Notes: generated by a model from the letters alone, not told the origin. A stretch of DNA of 64,000 bases from Solea solea (GCF_958295425.1 NC_081146.1:1405001-1469000), one strand, 5' to 3'; numbered from the stretch's first letter, positions 1 through 11,400 are shown. Numbers and translations: made by a program.

Positions 1-120
1 ACAGGGTCGCCCACTAAAACCTGGTTCCAGTGTGGCACTGGTTCCTATTGGAGGTCAGATCTCTGTGTCCTCCACTGGTGATGGAGGTGAACTGTGTGTG
101 TGTGTGTGTTGTTTACTTTT
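1..120. other. Unassigned edge sequence, possible exon
   Basis: The window opens with ACAG, which could be a splice acceptor. It is followed by an open plus frame (GRPLKPGSSVALVPIGG...) that stays open through a TG repeat to a stop near 140. The minus strand also has an open stretch after a CACACAG acceptor-like site. I recognise no family and cannot choose a strand. It could equally be non-coding. Confidence 0.15.
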
Positions 121-127
121 AAAACAC

Positions 128-171
128 TGATGAATGAATGAATGACTGAATGAATGAATGAATGAATGAAT
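128..171. repeat. (GAAT)n microsatellite
   Basis: A run of about ten GAAT tetramers with one GACT variant. It is an ordinary simple repeat next to a short TG run at 97-109. Confidence 0.9.
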
Positions 172-188
172 CTACTGCTAAAGTCTTA

Positions 189-242
189 CCTGTAGACCGT
201 GTTGCTGGTGTGCAGTTTGTCCTGCAGGTGGCGCTGTTCTAG
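189..242 (-). CDS. Possible short exon of a host gene, minus strand
   Basis: On the minus strand a pyrimidine-rich stretch ends in TTGTCTAG at about 243. It is followed by an open stretch that reads EQRHLQDKLHTSNTVYR in one frame and then a good donor, AG|GTAAGAC, at 188-182. The acceptor, open frame and donor make an exon plausible. I do not recognise the protein, no continuing exon could be fixed in the remaining 188 bases, and another frame is also open. The CpG-containing stretch just upstream (280-545) would fit its promoter and first exon. Confidence 0.3.
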
Positions 243-279
243 ACAAAAGTGAATGAGTAAAAAGAAATCACGGACCCTG

Positions 280-545
280 AACTCACCACGGCTAACTAAC
301 GCTAATGCTAACGTTAAACGCAGCTGAAGTTGAACAAACGTCGCTTAAACCGGAAACGTCTCCTTGTTTTAACTGTTTCTGTTTCCGGTCAACACGGAAC
401 AAACACACGGAGACACAAGACACACAATAAAAACTGTAGAAACAACACAAACAGACCGACAGGTAGCGGCTAACAGGCTAACCAGCTAACACCAGAGGAC
501 ATTTTCATTTCCCCGGAATCAACATCCGGCTGCGTATTTCAAAAC
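280..545 (-). promoter_or_regulatory. Possible promoter / 5'UTR of a minus-strand host gene
   Basis: This CpG-containing stretch has repeated GCTAAC words, two ETS-like sites (CCGGAAAC near 351, TTTCCGG near 381) and a CCGGAA near 514. That composition is common at fish gene starts. It lies directly upstream, in minus-strand sense, of the candidate exon at 189-242. No start codon was assigned. From 546 to 850 I see only AT-rich sequence without a gene. Confidence 0.3.
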
Positions 546-854
546 AAAAGCCTGTGATTAACGAGAAGAGATCAAACAAAACAAAACGAAAAGAAATATA
601 AATAAACATAAATGGCCTGAACCACTTTGACCTTCAGAAAAATATTAAAATGTTATAAAATAATTTCTATATTCATAAACACAAGTTTGTTTTTATCATA
701 TTCCGTCTTATTTCTTCACGTTTTAAAAATATCAACAGACATTTCATTCATTTCATTTATTTAAATAAGGCCGAAACATTCAGTAGCAGTAACTGATGGT
801 ATTTTCATTGTAGCGCCTTCTTGTGGTCACTGTTACAAACAACTGCAAACTTAT

Positions 855-1230
855 GGGGTTAAATGTGTTCCAATAACATTAGTATATGTGCAGAGGATGA
901 TCCACACGTATTTCTTGATTTGTGTTTCATGTTTTGAGATCCACAAATAAAAAAATCTCATTTGTAACTTGTATATTGATTTTTACAAATATAGATTTGT
1001 ATCTGTAAATAATATGACATTTGTAAAACTGAAAATTACATTTGTGAATTGTGATTCCACATTTGTGGATCAACAGCACACACATTCATCTCTTTCCACA
1101 GTTACAGATTTTTTGGATTTTATATGTGTCTCAGTAATGCCTTCCTGCATCAGCAGGTGGCACTGTTGTACAAGTAGAATCTAGGGCTCAGGCGCATAGA
1201 TATACATAATAAAGGCTAGATGTCTAATGG
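855..1230 (+). repeat. Left arm of a long inverted repeat
   Basis: The sequence from GGGTTAAATGTGTTCC to about AATAAAGGCTAG recurs inverted at 4060-4155 and 4930-5185. Identity looks high over about 330 bases. The two arms enclose about 3 kb of older element fragments. It could be the terminal repeat of a foldback-type DNA transposon or two opposing copies of one repeat. A CTCF-like word, CAGCAGGTGGCACTG, lies in the arm at about 1151. Confidence 0.75.
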
Positions 1231-1318
1231 CGGAGTCAGCATACAGAATTTTATTACTTATGTTGAAACTAAACATGTAATAATTCTAATTATTTTATTA
1301 TATTAGTAATATTCCTAT

Positions 1319-1321
<3 letters not shown>

Positions 1322-1357
<36 letters not shown>

Positions 1358-1405
1358 TACATATATATACATATACAAGGTGTATATATATGTGTGTGTG
1401 TATAT
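1322..1405. repeat. (TA)n / (TATACA)n microsatellite
   Basis: A pure TA run of about 30 bases is followed by imperfect TATACATA and TGTGTG. It is a simple repeat. Confidence 0.9.
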
Positions 1406-1619
1406 TCATTGCACCTATCTGTTCTGTTTAATGTTATTTAAAGCCCATGGTTATAATTATTCATAAGTATGCAGTGTCATTCACATTCAATAACCGTTTG
1501 AAAATCGGTAGAAAATTGAGCAAGTTATGTTATTTAAAAAGTCCATGTTCCGCTACAACACAGTGTTATGGGTGACTGTGGCAAGATGGCTGATACTCAT
1601 AAGAAGACATAGGAAGATC

Positions 1620-1760
1620 TAGGCCGTTTCTCAATGCTCAAGTAAGCCAGTATGTACTTGAGAAGTACGCTGGGAGTATATACTTGCCAAGTACGGGAGT
1701 AAACAAGTATGTGGCCGTTTCCCAATACTCATGTAAGCAAGTGTAGTGACCACACGCTGG
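1620..1760 (+). mobile_element. Fragment of a DNA-transposon repeat with GGCCGTTTCYCAAT ends
   Basis: GGCCGTTTCTCAAT at about 1623 and GGCCGTTTCCCAAT at about 1713 each begin a stretch rich in AAGTA and ACTTG words. The inverse of the same terminus, ATTGAGAAACGGCCCT, closes a stretch at about 4045-4060. I take these as ends of a short non-autonomous DNA transposon and cannot name the superfamily. Confidence 0.5.
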
Positions 1761-1849
1761 TATGAGGTTTTTAGACTCTTCCTTTATTGAACCGTGCATC
1801 CCACTCATTCTAATGTGAATATAAATAAATAAATGATCTAATTTCTGAC

Positions 1850-2030
1850 AATTGTATTGATTTATTCTGTGTAACTGAAACTTGGTTACATGAAGAAGAT
1901 TATGTTAGTCTAAATGAGTCAACTCCACCCACTCATGCTAATACCCATATTCCTAGAAGCTCAGGCCGAGGAGGAGGTGTAGCAGCCATTTTGACCCTTG
2001 ACAATATCTGGGTCAAGGGTCAAAAAAGCG
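1850..2030 (+). pseudogene. LINE (CR1/L2-type) endonuclease fragment
   Basis: A plus frame from about 1855 reads FCVTETWLHEEDYVSLNEST and then RSSGRGGGVAAIL. This is the ETWL box and the following GGGVA box of the apurinic-type endonuclease of CR1/L2 LINEs. It stops there and is joined directly to reverse-transcriptase sequence after a short inverted TTGACCC repeat (about 1992-2041), so most of the endonuclease is deleted. Confidence 0.75.
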
Positions 2031-2790
2031 ACCCTTGACCCAGATATTTTAGCTAACTACCGACCTATATCTAATCTTCCCTTTGTTTCTAAAATCTTAG
2101 AAAAGGCAGTTGCTAATCAATGATGTGAATATTTGCACATTAATGGCCTGTTTGAAGATTTTCAGTCAGGTTTTAGATTAAACCATAGCACAGAAACAGC
2201 ACTAGTTAAAGTTAGTAATGATCTTCTCTTGGCTTCAGATAATGGTCTAGTTTCTTTACTTGTCCTGTTAGATCTTAGTGCTGCATTTGACACCATTGAT
2301 CATAATGTTCTACTGCAGAGATTGGAGCAGACCCTTGGTATCACAGGTGCTGCCCTCTGCTGGTTTAAATCATACTTATCTGATAGATTCCAGTTTGTTC
2401 ATGTTAATGATAAAGCCTCACTACAAACTAAAGTTAATTGTGGAGTTCCACAAGGCTCAGTGCTTGGGCCTATACTTTTTACCTTATACTGTATATGCTT
2501 CCTCTAGGGAACATTATTAGGAAGCACAACATACACTTTCATTGTAATGCAGATGACACACAGCTATATTTATCAATGAGGCCGGATGAAATAAATCAGG
2601 TTGTTCAACTCAGTTCATTCAAAATGCTGCAGCACGAGTTCTGACAGGAACTAGAAAGAGAGACCATATAACTCCAGTGTTAGCTTCTCTACACTGGCTC
2701 CACCCACAGTTTAGAATTCAATTTAAAATCCTCCTCCTTACGTACAAAGCACTTAATGGTCAGGCCCCTTCATACCTGAAAGACCTAGTC
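2031..2790 (+). pseudogene. LINE (CR1/L2-type) reverse transcriptase, broken
   Basis: The protein reads ANYRPISNLPFVSKILE (near 2053), then [53 protein letters not shown] (to about 2490). These are the standard fingers and palm boxes, including the first catalytic Asp in DLSAAFD. After a frameshift the active-site box reads NADD, where the family has YADD. The rest of the domain is deleted: sequence at about 2612 jumps to the LINE C-terminal region ([20 protein letters not shown], then HPQFRIQFKILLLTYKALNG). A stop and two frame changes make this a dead copy. The family is abundant in fish. Confidence 0.85.
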
Positions 2791-3290
2791 CTCCTTGTTT
2801 GATGTCATTTTCTGGTCTTTTCTCCACTGTTATGGATTCACCCAATGAGCTGGCTCTGTTACTCGCTCCATGACGTCTAAGTCCACAAGCTCTTGAAGCT
2901 TCTCAATGACGCGCTGCCTCCGATTGAATGGAATTCTGCGCACAGGTTGAATAACGCGGGTGACATTTGGATCTATCTTTAGCTTCAGCTGGTAATTTTG
3001 AAGTTTTCCCAGCCCACTGAAAACTTGTGGATGTCTTGCATGTCAGGAGTGATGCCTGTGCTTGTGGCACCACGAAGAATGAAGCAGTGCCAGATCACGC
3101 TGCGTTAGGGTCCTGAACTCTTAGTGTGCATTTGCCTAAAAGTGAGAGGGGATGTTTACCTGCGTAGGAGTAGAGTCTTGTGGATGCAGGTTGAAGACTA
3201 ATTTCGGGTCTTGCTTCCTGTAGCTTTTTGAAGTCATGAGCCGATAGAGTGAGCGCCAGAGTCAATCACTAGGGGCATTTTAAATATTTA
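2790..3290 (-). pseudogene. Ty3/Gypsy retrotransposon fragment (protease to start of RT)
   Basis: Read on the minus strand, about 3270 encodes PLVIDSGA, the aspartic-protease active-site box. Near 3000-2830 the sequence reads GLGKLQNYQLKLKIDPNVTR and then PVRRIPFNRRQRVIEKLQEL, followed by DVMERVTEPAHWVNP. These are the conserved linker and N-terminal fingers of Gypsy reverse transcriptase. Stops and frame changes interrupt it, and the rest of RT, RNase H and integrase are missing. It abuts the LINE remnant almost exactly, which suggests a rearrangement joint near 2790. Confidence 0.8.
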
Positions 3291-3620
3291 ACTTCATTTA
3301 TTAATTTATTTCTATTAAAATATACAGTACAAATAATACAATGTGGAAAATAGATATATTACAGCATTGTAGAGTAGTATACATATATATGTACATATAT
3401 ATGTATATACATATATATGTACATATATGTATATATACACATGTACATATATGTACATATTATATTTAAATACATATACAATGACCGTCTGACTTTAATA
3501 TAAATCTAAAATTCAAAGTTAAATAAATAAAACATTAATAATATACAAACTTTCAAACTGTCGGGTCAAAACGTTTCCATTAAAAACAAAATAACAACAA
3601 ATCTATGGATCACACCAAGC
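3290..3620. repeat. AT-rich tract with TATATGTACA palindromic repeats
   Basis: AT-rich sequence with a core at about 3385-3470 made of alternating TATATGTACATA words, each self-complementary, so the tract could form cruciforms. No gene is seen. Confidence 0.8.
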
Positions 3621-3840
3621 ATCTAATGACAGAGACGTCATTATTTCATCAGGACAGGCCGAGGTCACGCTGCCCTCTGCTGGACACTGTGAGCACCAGC
3701 GTCGCTGCCAAACTATAAATATGTCATGTCTTCATACACAAACCACATGTTTGAATTCTAAATGACTCATTTCTCGCCTCAAATGATCTTAAAAATATTT
3801 ATTTAGATTTATATTTCTATTATCTGCTGCTATGTTCCGC
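3621..3840. other. Intergenic; nothing recognised
   Basis: No coding frame or element end was recognised. A CTCF-like word in reverse (CTGCCCTCTGCTGGACAC) lies near 3669. Confidence 0.5.
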
Positions 3841-4060
3841 CAAAATGCATTCTGGGATACATGGCCATCCCAAGTAGGCTTAAGTCACCACCCGATGCAT
3901 ACTGGGTAAAAATGGGTGGAGCGAGAACACTTCCTGGTTTGAGAACTGTCCTAGCTTACTTGAGAATTGGAACAGAACTTGGACTGGGACTGATGATGTT
4001 TCACAAGGACACACAAGTACACACAAGTATGCACAAGTATGGATATTGAGAAACGGCCCT
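3840..4060 (-). mobile_element. Fragment of the GGCCGTTTCTCAAT DNA-transposon family
   Basis: The stretch ends at 4045-4060 with ATTGAGAAACGGCCCT, the inverse of the terminus seen at about 1623, preceded by CACAAGTATGCACAAGTATGG. It has no coding capacity and is probably a short non-autonomous copy lying inside the larger inverted repeat. Confidence 0.5.
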
Positions 4061-4464
4061 AGTCTTTATTATGTATATCTATGTGCCTGAGCAACTAGAT
4101 TCTACTTGTAAAACACTGCCACCTGCTGATGAAGGAAGGCATTATTGAGACCAGTGGCGATTTTGGTGTGTAGATTCTGGCGTGGCCATGCAGGAAACTC
4201 TTACGTATAATACACATGTTACTCTCATACCCTCACAACAAACGCACAGTAGCCAGTGAGAGAGGGGACCACAGCCCCTGTGACACAACATTGCAGCTGA
4301 ATAATCCATCACACAAACAATGACATATATTATCATATCAATAGCGCCACCAAATGACAGAGTTCAACATCTCACAATATCAAATACTCAAGAAACAACA
4401 ACGTGACAACAATAACAACAATGGACGACTCATGGCATGAACGACACACACCCCACATGCAAAG

Positions 4465-4518
<54 letters not shown>

Positions 4519-5185
4519 ATCGCCAGTTACGCGTTCAAACAATACGTAAACTACATTATCAATTACAAGTAAGAATAACAATAAATTAGACTGACGCTCA
4601 CTTCCTGAAGAGAAATGACGCTCTGCGGTTGTTCATGTGCACAAACCGGTGACCGCCCTTGTTTCAAATCAACCAATGAGAAGCGCTCTGGGTCCCTGAA
4701 CTTCTGGCCCCACAGCTGAAACTGAGGCGTGCGCTGTACACACACACACATGCACGCGCAGCAGTTCAGCGACACACAACACTGCAGACGCTGGGAGGAT
4801 ATCTTATTATTAACTTGTGCTCCACGACATTTTTGACACAGGAAAACATAAAAGGTTATAATTGTCCCCTGCACAGCAGCGCCCTCTGGTGGGGCACGGC
4901 CTTTAATGCAAAGACGCCGCTGATTGAGACAAATGTAACGTCTCAAAAATCCGTAACTGTAGAAAGAGATGAATGTGTGTGCTGTTGATCCACAAATGCA
5001 GAATCACAATTCACAAATGTCATTTTCAGTTTTACAAAAGTCAGATTATTTACAGATACACATCTATATTTGTAAAAATCAATATACAGATTTTTTAATT
5101 GTGGCATGAAACACAAATCAAGAATACGTGTGGATCATCCTCTGCACATATACTAATGTTATTGGAACACATTTAACCCCATACA
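4060..5185 (-). repeat. Right arm of the long inverted repeat, split by an insertion
   Basis: 4060-4155 matches the inverse of about 1130-1230, and 4930-5185 matches the inverse of about 855-1110. The 775 bases between them (4156-4930) are absent from the left arm. That insert holds a (CA)n run at about 4467-4517, a short CA run at 4738-4750 and a reverse CTCF-like word, GCGCCCTCTGGTGG, near 4879. No gene was recognised in it. Confidence 0.7.
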
Positions 5186-5206
5186 AACTAAATATGATTA
5201 ATAGTG

Positions 5207-5209
<3 letters not shown>

Positions 5210-5243
<34 letters not shown>

Positions 5244-5245
5244 AA
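5210..5245. repeat. (TA)n microsatellite
   Basis: A pure TA run of about 28 bases followed by ATAATAAT. A short CA run follows at 5376-5390. Confidence 0.9.
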
Positions 5246-5469
5246 TAATAATAAGATATGTAAATGAATGAAAGTATAGACAACATCATGAGCAGAGAAG
5301 TTGTTTTTGTGGAAAAAGATTTAGAAAAACATTGACTTTCATTTATTAATTTAAATTTAGAATAAAGTGACGGAAACACACACACACACATTCAGTGACG
5401 TCACATGAACAATTGAATAAAAGCAAAAGACTTTATTTATGATCACATAACATGATGCCGATGACTTAA

Positions 5470-5700
5470 AAAAACGTCTGTTTATTGAACATTTATATAA
5501 AAAAACAAGAAAACAATACAAATGTTTATGTTTTCACTCTGTAGCGGCGTTAGCCGCAGTGCTAATGCTAACTGCTGTGACATCATGTCCACCAGAGGCA
5601 GCACTGAGTCTGACTTCAGTGACCAGGCTCCTCCCCTCCTGTGGAACCACCTCCCAATGACAGTTCAGGAGGTGGAGCCTTTCTCTGTATTTTAGATTAG
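5470..5700 (-). other. Possible terminal exon and 3'UTR, minus strand
   Basis: On the minus strand an open frame from about 5695 ends in ISTAANAATE and a stop at about 5534. It is followed by an AATAAA signal near 5483. The layout of coding end, stop and polyadenylation signal is what a last exon looks like, but I recognise no protein and find no clear upstream exon. A LINE tail is the alternative. Confidence 0.2.
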
Positions 5701-5850
5701 ATAAGTTTAGATTCAACTTTATTGTCATTACACTTGTTGAGAACAATGCAACAAAATGCAGTTTAGCATCTAACCAGAAGTGCAATAGAGCAAGTATTAG
5801 ATAATATTTGTAACACAGATGCATCTATATGAGACGGTATGAAAGCTGCT
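5700..5850 (-). mobile_element. Probable LINE 3' tail fragment
   Basis: It contains TTCAACTTTATTGTCATTACAC, a form common at the 3' ends of fish retroelements and seen again in variant form near 41664 and 55365. It directly precedes the minus-strand LINE coding remnant at 5850-7190, so it may be its 3'UTR. Confidence 0.4.
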
Positions 5851-7190
5851 CTTGCTCATATTTACATTAATTACATGGATTACGTGGATTATCAGTGTGG
5901 TGTCGTCTGCAAACTTGATGATGGAATTAGTGAGGGACACTGGTCTGCAGTTGTGTGTGAAGAGGGAGTAGAGAAAGGGGCTTTAAACACAGCCCTGTGG
6001 GACACCAGGGTTGATTTGGACAGTGGGGGATCTATAGTTGTAGACAACGAACGTGCTGTGGTCTGTTCGTTAGAAAGTCCATGATCCAGTTACACAGCGC
6101 TGGATTGATGCCGAGGTCCAGGAGTAGATCAGCCTAGATGCTAAAATCAACAAACAGCATCCTGGCGTATGTGTTGTTATTATCCAGATGTGTCATCACG
6201 GTGTGAAGGGCCAGGGAGACGGCGTCCTCTGTGCTCCTGCTGTTACAGTAGGCAAACTGATGGGGGTCTAGGCCTGGTGGAATACAGGCCTTCAATCGTG
6301 CCAGGACGAGCTGCTCGAAGCGGTGTAAGCGCTATGGGGCGATAGTCATTGAGTGTACTTGGACTTTGATGTTTTGTTTTTAGGCATTTGGGCACAGTAA
6401 AACTGGTGCGAGCTGCACAGCACATGCTTTAAGCACTCGCCCTGGAATGCCGTCTGGACCGGCAGCTTTGTGTGCGTTGCTACGGCTTAACATGGAGCTG
6501 ACCTCGGCCAGAGTGAGAGTGAGTGGCTGGTGGTCAGGGGGGGAGAGTCAGTTCAGTGGCAGGATCTGCATTATTCCTTTCAAAGCGAGCATAAAACTCA
6601 TAAAGCTCGTTCAGGAAGGAAGCATCTGTAACAGTGGGACTGCAGTTTTTGTGTTTATAGTCACCGATGGCCTGAATGCCCTGCCACATACGCCCAGGGT
6701 CAGAGTTGGTTAGGTGCTCCGCGACTTTTGCACTGTTACAGCGATGAGCGTTGTTGGTGCCCCTCTTCATGTTAGCCCTGGATGTAGGCCGGTGCATTCC
6801 CTGACACAAAGGCACTCTTACGTGTCCTTAGTTGTAGACACACCTCCTTGTTCAACCACGGCTGCTGGTTGGGGTATGTGGTGATTTGCTTTTCAGATGC
6901 AACATTATTTATAGTTCATTTTATAAAGTTCATTACGGCAGCAGTGTATGTGTCCAGATCAGTGTTGGTACCTTCAGTGCCAGGAGAGGCAAACACACTC
7001 CAGTCAGTATGATGGAATGTGTCCTGAAGTGTAGAATCTGCAGCTTCTGGCCACACTTTGATGGTCTTAGTTGAAGGCCACACACGATTTATAAGGGGAG
7101 TGAACCTGGGAGTGAGAAACAGTGAGAAATGATCTGACTGGCCCAGATGGGGTAAGGAGACACTGGGCCTCGCGATGCCATCGTGACGCC
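5850..7190 (-). pseudogene. LINE (CR1/jockey group) remnant, endonuclease end through RT
   Basis: Minus-strand reading runs from GQSDHFSLFLTPRF (about 7145, the SDH box closing the endonuclease) through YPNQQPWLNKEVCLQLRTRK (about 6870-6815) and SFLNELYEFYARFERNN (about 6600) to the RT entry VPKCLKTK...LNDYRPIALTPL (6390-6320). It continues through DPHQFAYCNSRSTEDAVSLA and MLFVDFS toward 6120. The palm beyond this is degraded, with stops and frame changes. The whole copy is non-functional. It is a different family from the plus-strand LINE at 1850-2790. Confidence 0.75.
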
Positions 7191-7199
7191 ATCTTGGTC

Positions 7200-7830
7200 A
7201 ATGGTATTTAAAGTTAGACTTAAAACTTTTGATAAAGTTATAGTTAGAGCTGGTTCAGGGAAACCGGGACCTTAGTTATGCTGCTATAGACCTAGACTGC
7301 ACTCTGTCACATTCACTCTCTCACACTCAGGGTATGAATATGACTTTTTATATGTCATTAACCTTGTCTCTTTCTCTCCCTAGTTTGTGTCCTTCCTTCC
7401 TTCCTTCCCTCTCTCTCTCTCTGTATCCTCATCTTGCAGGTTGCAGGATCCAGATCCAGTTTTCGAGGCGATTATTATCATACATGTCATCACCATTATT
7501 ATTGTGCTATAATTAAAGTTGATATCAGTATAATTTTTGTCAACACTCTCTGCTGCTGCTTCTATAAATGACATTGTTCTATAAACATGTCATCATTGAC
7601 TCTAACTGTCCTGTATAAACTGTCTCTACCTCATCTCCCTCTTGTCTTTTCTCACAGATGCTGCACATGCGAGTCTGGTTCTGTCAGAGATTTCTTCTTC
7701 TTCTGTTAATAGGGAGTTTTTTGTCTCCACAGACGCCCAGTGTTTGTGTTTCTCTGCTCTCCATGATGTTGTCTGTGTACAGAGACCTGAGATCATGTAT
7801 GTGATAAAATTGAACTTGTGATTGTTTTTT
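7200..7830 (+). mobile_element. L2-type LINE 3'UTR fragment
   Basis: GAGCTGGTTCAGGGAAACC and GCTATAGACCTAGACTGC at about 7248-7300, ATCATACATGTCATCACC at about 7480, and GAGTCTGGTTCTGTCAGAG followed by GGGAGTTTTTTGTCTCCACAG at about 7672-7733 resemble the conserved 3'UTR of fish L2-group LINEs. A CCTTCC/CTCT tract at 7392-7422 is a simple repeat inside it. There is no coding sequence. Confidence 0.55.
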
Positions 7831-8127
7831 ATCGTAACAGCAGACGCCGCACCACAACAGTCAGACACGCCTCCAGCAGCAGCTGTTCGCCCCGCCCACT
7901 GTCAAGAGTTAAAGTGACATGAAGACGATACAAAGATGACGATTGTGAAACTTTACAAAAGGTAACATAGTTCATTCTCAATATAACTGCAGAAACAGTT
8001 TTCTGTGACCACTGACAACTGCTGCCAACTAGTGGTCGGAGGCTACAATTCAATCATAAAAGAATCTTTAAAGAATCAAAGAATAAGTTCATGCTATGAA
8101 TCGTTCTGTTATTTAAACTGATTATGT
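7830..8127. other. Intergenic; no gene recognised
   Basis: No family was recognised on either strand. Short open minus frames here resemble nothing I know. Confidence 0.4.
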
Positions 8128-8169
8128 ACTCGGAGTACATAAATACTGCAGTATTTATGTACTCCGAGT
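8128..8169. repeat. Perfect 42-bp palindrome
   Basis: The sequence begins ACTCGGAGTACATAAATA, has CTGCAG at its centre and ends with the exact reverse complement of its first 18 bases. There is no mismatch and no spacer. Part of the same sequence (TTCATAAATACTGCAGTATT) follows directly at 8169-8188, which suggests it grew by local duplication. Confidence 0.95.
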
Positions 8170-8189
8170 TCATAAATACTGCAGTATTA

Positions 8190-8436
8190 GCTATTGTGGC
8201 GTCCACTGGTGTTGGCGCCCCCTCATGGTGAGTTTGGAGACTGTTCACAGGTTTCCTCCACTCCAGCGTCTTGCATCGACGCACCAAGGTCACCGCCACT
8301 CCACTAAAGGTCAGAGGTCAAACAAACCAAATTGTTCAACTTTTTAATCAATTAATCATTTTTAATTATTCATTATCATTATTTTACTGATTCATACTTT
8401 TATCTTTCTGTCCACAATAAAAAGAATACAAATATA
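8190..8436. other. Intergenic; weak minus-strand open frame
   Basis: A minus frame reading AVTLVRRCKTLEWRKPVN lies at 8299-8240, after a TGACCTTTAG acceptor-like site. I do not recognise it. A CTCF-like word, GGGGGCGCCAACACCAG in minus sense, is at about 8226-8205. The (AAT)-rich sequence at 8417-8436 leads into the array. Confidence 0.25.
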
Positions 8437-11400
8437 ACTAGTACCGCAAGCGGTAATCAACGGGTTCGAGCTTGACGGCTCGCGGGTTTCCCTGCGCCCA
8501 CGTCGCCGTGCGAGTCCTCTAGCTCATCTTCCGTTCATTAATTGCTTGCGGTAGTAGTTATTTTCAGCTTGGACTATTTTCAGCGTCCATGTGCTAAGTT
8601 AGAGGGCACTTCCTGTTTAAAATGGCTGACTTCCTGTTTTGTGAAAGGTGTGTCCGTAAACGTGTTCAGGGACGTTCCTTTGACTAACATATCAAGTTTT
8701 GTGAAGATTGGACAATGTTAGACTTGACTTCCTGTTTCGGGAGTTCTACTTCCTGTAGGGAAGTTATCCTTTACAGCACATATGTCAGAATCAAGGCCCG
8801 TGAATGAGTTATCTCTGGCTCGCGGGATGATATTTAATTACTATTAAAACCAGCTTTCAGTATTATGTGCCCTCAGCACCATCATACTACAAATCCCAAG
8901 ATGCACTGCGAGTGCATTGGCGCGTACCGAGTGCCCCCAAGCGAGCGCGATCCCGTGTCATCCTTCATGAACAGCATCACAGTCACAGTGGAGGACTAAA
9001 CATCGCCGTCAATTTTCATCTCCCTCTCCCCCAAATAGGCAAATAGAAAGGTAGACGCTGAAAACATGGGGTTTCAAGACAGGTGGGAGGCAGAATAATG
9101 TTCACCGAAGTAAATGGAAAGCCTGTGTGTCTTGTGTGTGGAGACAGTGTGTCGTTATGAAAGAATATAACTTAAGAAGGCACTATGAAACATGTAACTG
9201 TTTTGAACTTTTTCAAGTTTGCACTAACTTCTAATTTTATTAGACAGACATTGGTGAGGATCAGAGCAGCACACTGATTTGTTTTGTAACACATGCTGTT
9301 TCATTTTTGCATTTATCTTGCCATTGAGCTTTGAAGGAAAATAACATTTTGCTGTTTACCTGTTTAAAAGAAGGAAAAATGTTTTCAATTTGTTACTGAA
9401 AGAGCCTTGAGAAAATATTGCAACTGATTTTATTTATGTTTTGCTTAATTTAATTTAATTTAATTTAATTTAATTTAATTTAATTTAATTTAATTTAATG
9501 ATTAAGTGCAATATAGGCTGTGGTATTGGTATTGGTATTGGTTCAATATGTGCAATAATTGCAAGTTTTAATAGACAATGAACCAGCCCAGCCCTCCACT
9601 TTTTTTATTTTTGCCCCCCGTGTATTTGACTTTGGCATTACTGCTTTATAGACATGTTCCTGACGGGTCTGAGGTCTCACATATCAAATTTCAAGTGGAT
9701 ACACCAATCCCTGTTAAAACAGCATGAGAAACTGTAAATGTTAGATTTGATAGATTTGTAGGCAAATGCCTCCATCATGTGGCGAAAAATGGTATTGCAT
9801 AATTGAATTGCTCAGTTTAGGTAATCCTTTGCATTTTTGCCAGGCAACACCGTTAAACGATTTCTTCTCATATTAGGCACGCATCATCTACAATGTGTTT
9901 TGTTTTTTTTCATAAATTTTGAGTATGATACAAAGAAGTCTGTAAAAGTTATAAGGGAATTGTGAATTTGTTGTATTTTCTGTTACTACCAGGAGGCGCT
10001 GTTTTTAAAATGTACAGTTTTTGCATAGACTTCGTCAGCCATGGTCCATCTTGAACCCCTAGCACATTTGGTTGGAAAAGGACCTTCTATCGCAAAGTTA
10101 TAAGAGTTTTGAGTAAAACCTTTGCAGTGTTGACATGGCAACACCGTTGAAGGATTTGTTATCATATTATGCACGCATCATCTACCATGTGTTTTAAATT
10201 TTTTCACCTATCTTGAGTTTGCTACAATAAATTCTGTAAAAGTTATATGAGAAATTGTGATTGAAATTGTGACATGTGTTGTATTTTCTGTTACCACCAG
10301 GAGGCGATGTTTTCAAAATTTACAATTTTTGCATAGACATCTTTAGGAAGGGCCCATCATCGATTGTCACTAGTTTGGTCAATATCTGACCTTCCATGGC
10401 AAAGTTATAAGAAATTGATGTGTGTTGCGAGGAATCGTGATTTTCGCCAACTTTGCCGCCCTTCTTCTTGTTCGCCGTGATACTTAATGAAAAGATTTTG
10501 ATACCTTTGGATCCTCAACTTGTCCACAGTGACCTCACAAAGTTTGAAGGTGATCCCATTAAAGCTCTATGACAAGTGCGTTCACATACCATTGGTGCGA
10601 AATGGCCAAAATCTGCTAAAAATTTACTTTCAATCCAAGATGGCGGCTTTCCTGTTTGTTTTAGAGCTTAGGCTGCTTTGAATTTTTTGACCGTCCCGAC
10701 CTAAGGAACGCGTGAGTACCAAGTTTAGTGCATGTACATTAAACGTGCTCCTCAGGAGGACAAGTGTTAGGGTTTATAAGAGTTTTGCCTTTTGTTGTGA
10801 AGAATATGAATGAACGCCAACTTTGGCGCCCCCTATCTCAAAAACCATGTGACATTTTGAAAAACTTTTAATATCTTTAGATCCTCAACTTGTCCACAGT
10901 GACCTCACAAAGTTTGAAGGTGATCCCATTAAAGCTCTATGACAAGTGCGTTCACATACCATTGGTGCGAAATGGCCAAAATCTCCAAAAAATTTACTTT
11001 CAATCCAAGATGGCGGCTTTCCTGTTCGTTTTAGAGCTTCGGCTACGCTGACTTTTTTGACCGTCTGGACCTAAGGAACGCGTGAGTACCAAGTTTCATG
11101 CATGTACATTCAACGTGCTCCTCAGGAGGACAAGTTTTACGGGTTGTAAGAGTTTTGCCTTTTGTTGTGAGAAATATGAATGAACGCCAACTTTGGCGCC
11201 CCCTATCTCGAAAACCATGCGACATTTTGAAAAACTTTTAATAACTTTAGATCCTCAACTTGTCCACAGTGACCTCACAAAGTTTAAAGGTGATCGCACA
11301 AAAACTCTAGGACAAGTTCATTCAAATATCAGGTGTCATAGTGTCTGCTGTCACAAGGGGGCGCTGTTTTTGAAAGTGAATATTTTCATATAGGTGTCTT

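Noticed and set aside
4372..4946. Minus-strand open frames across the (CA)n tract
   Set aside because: The reading is a CV repeat from a dinucleotide run, with no homology.
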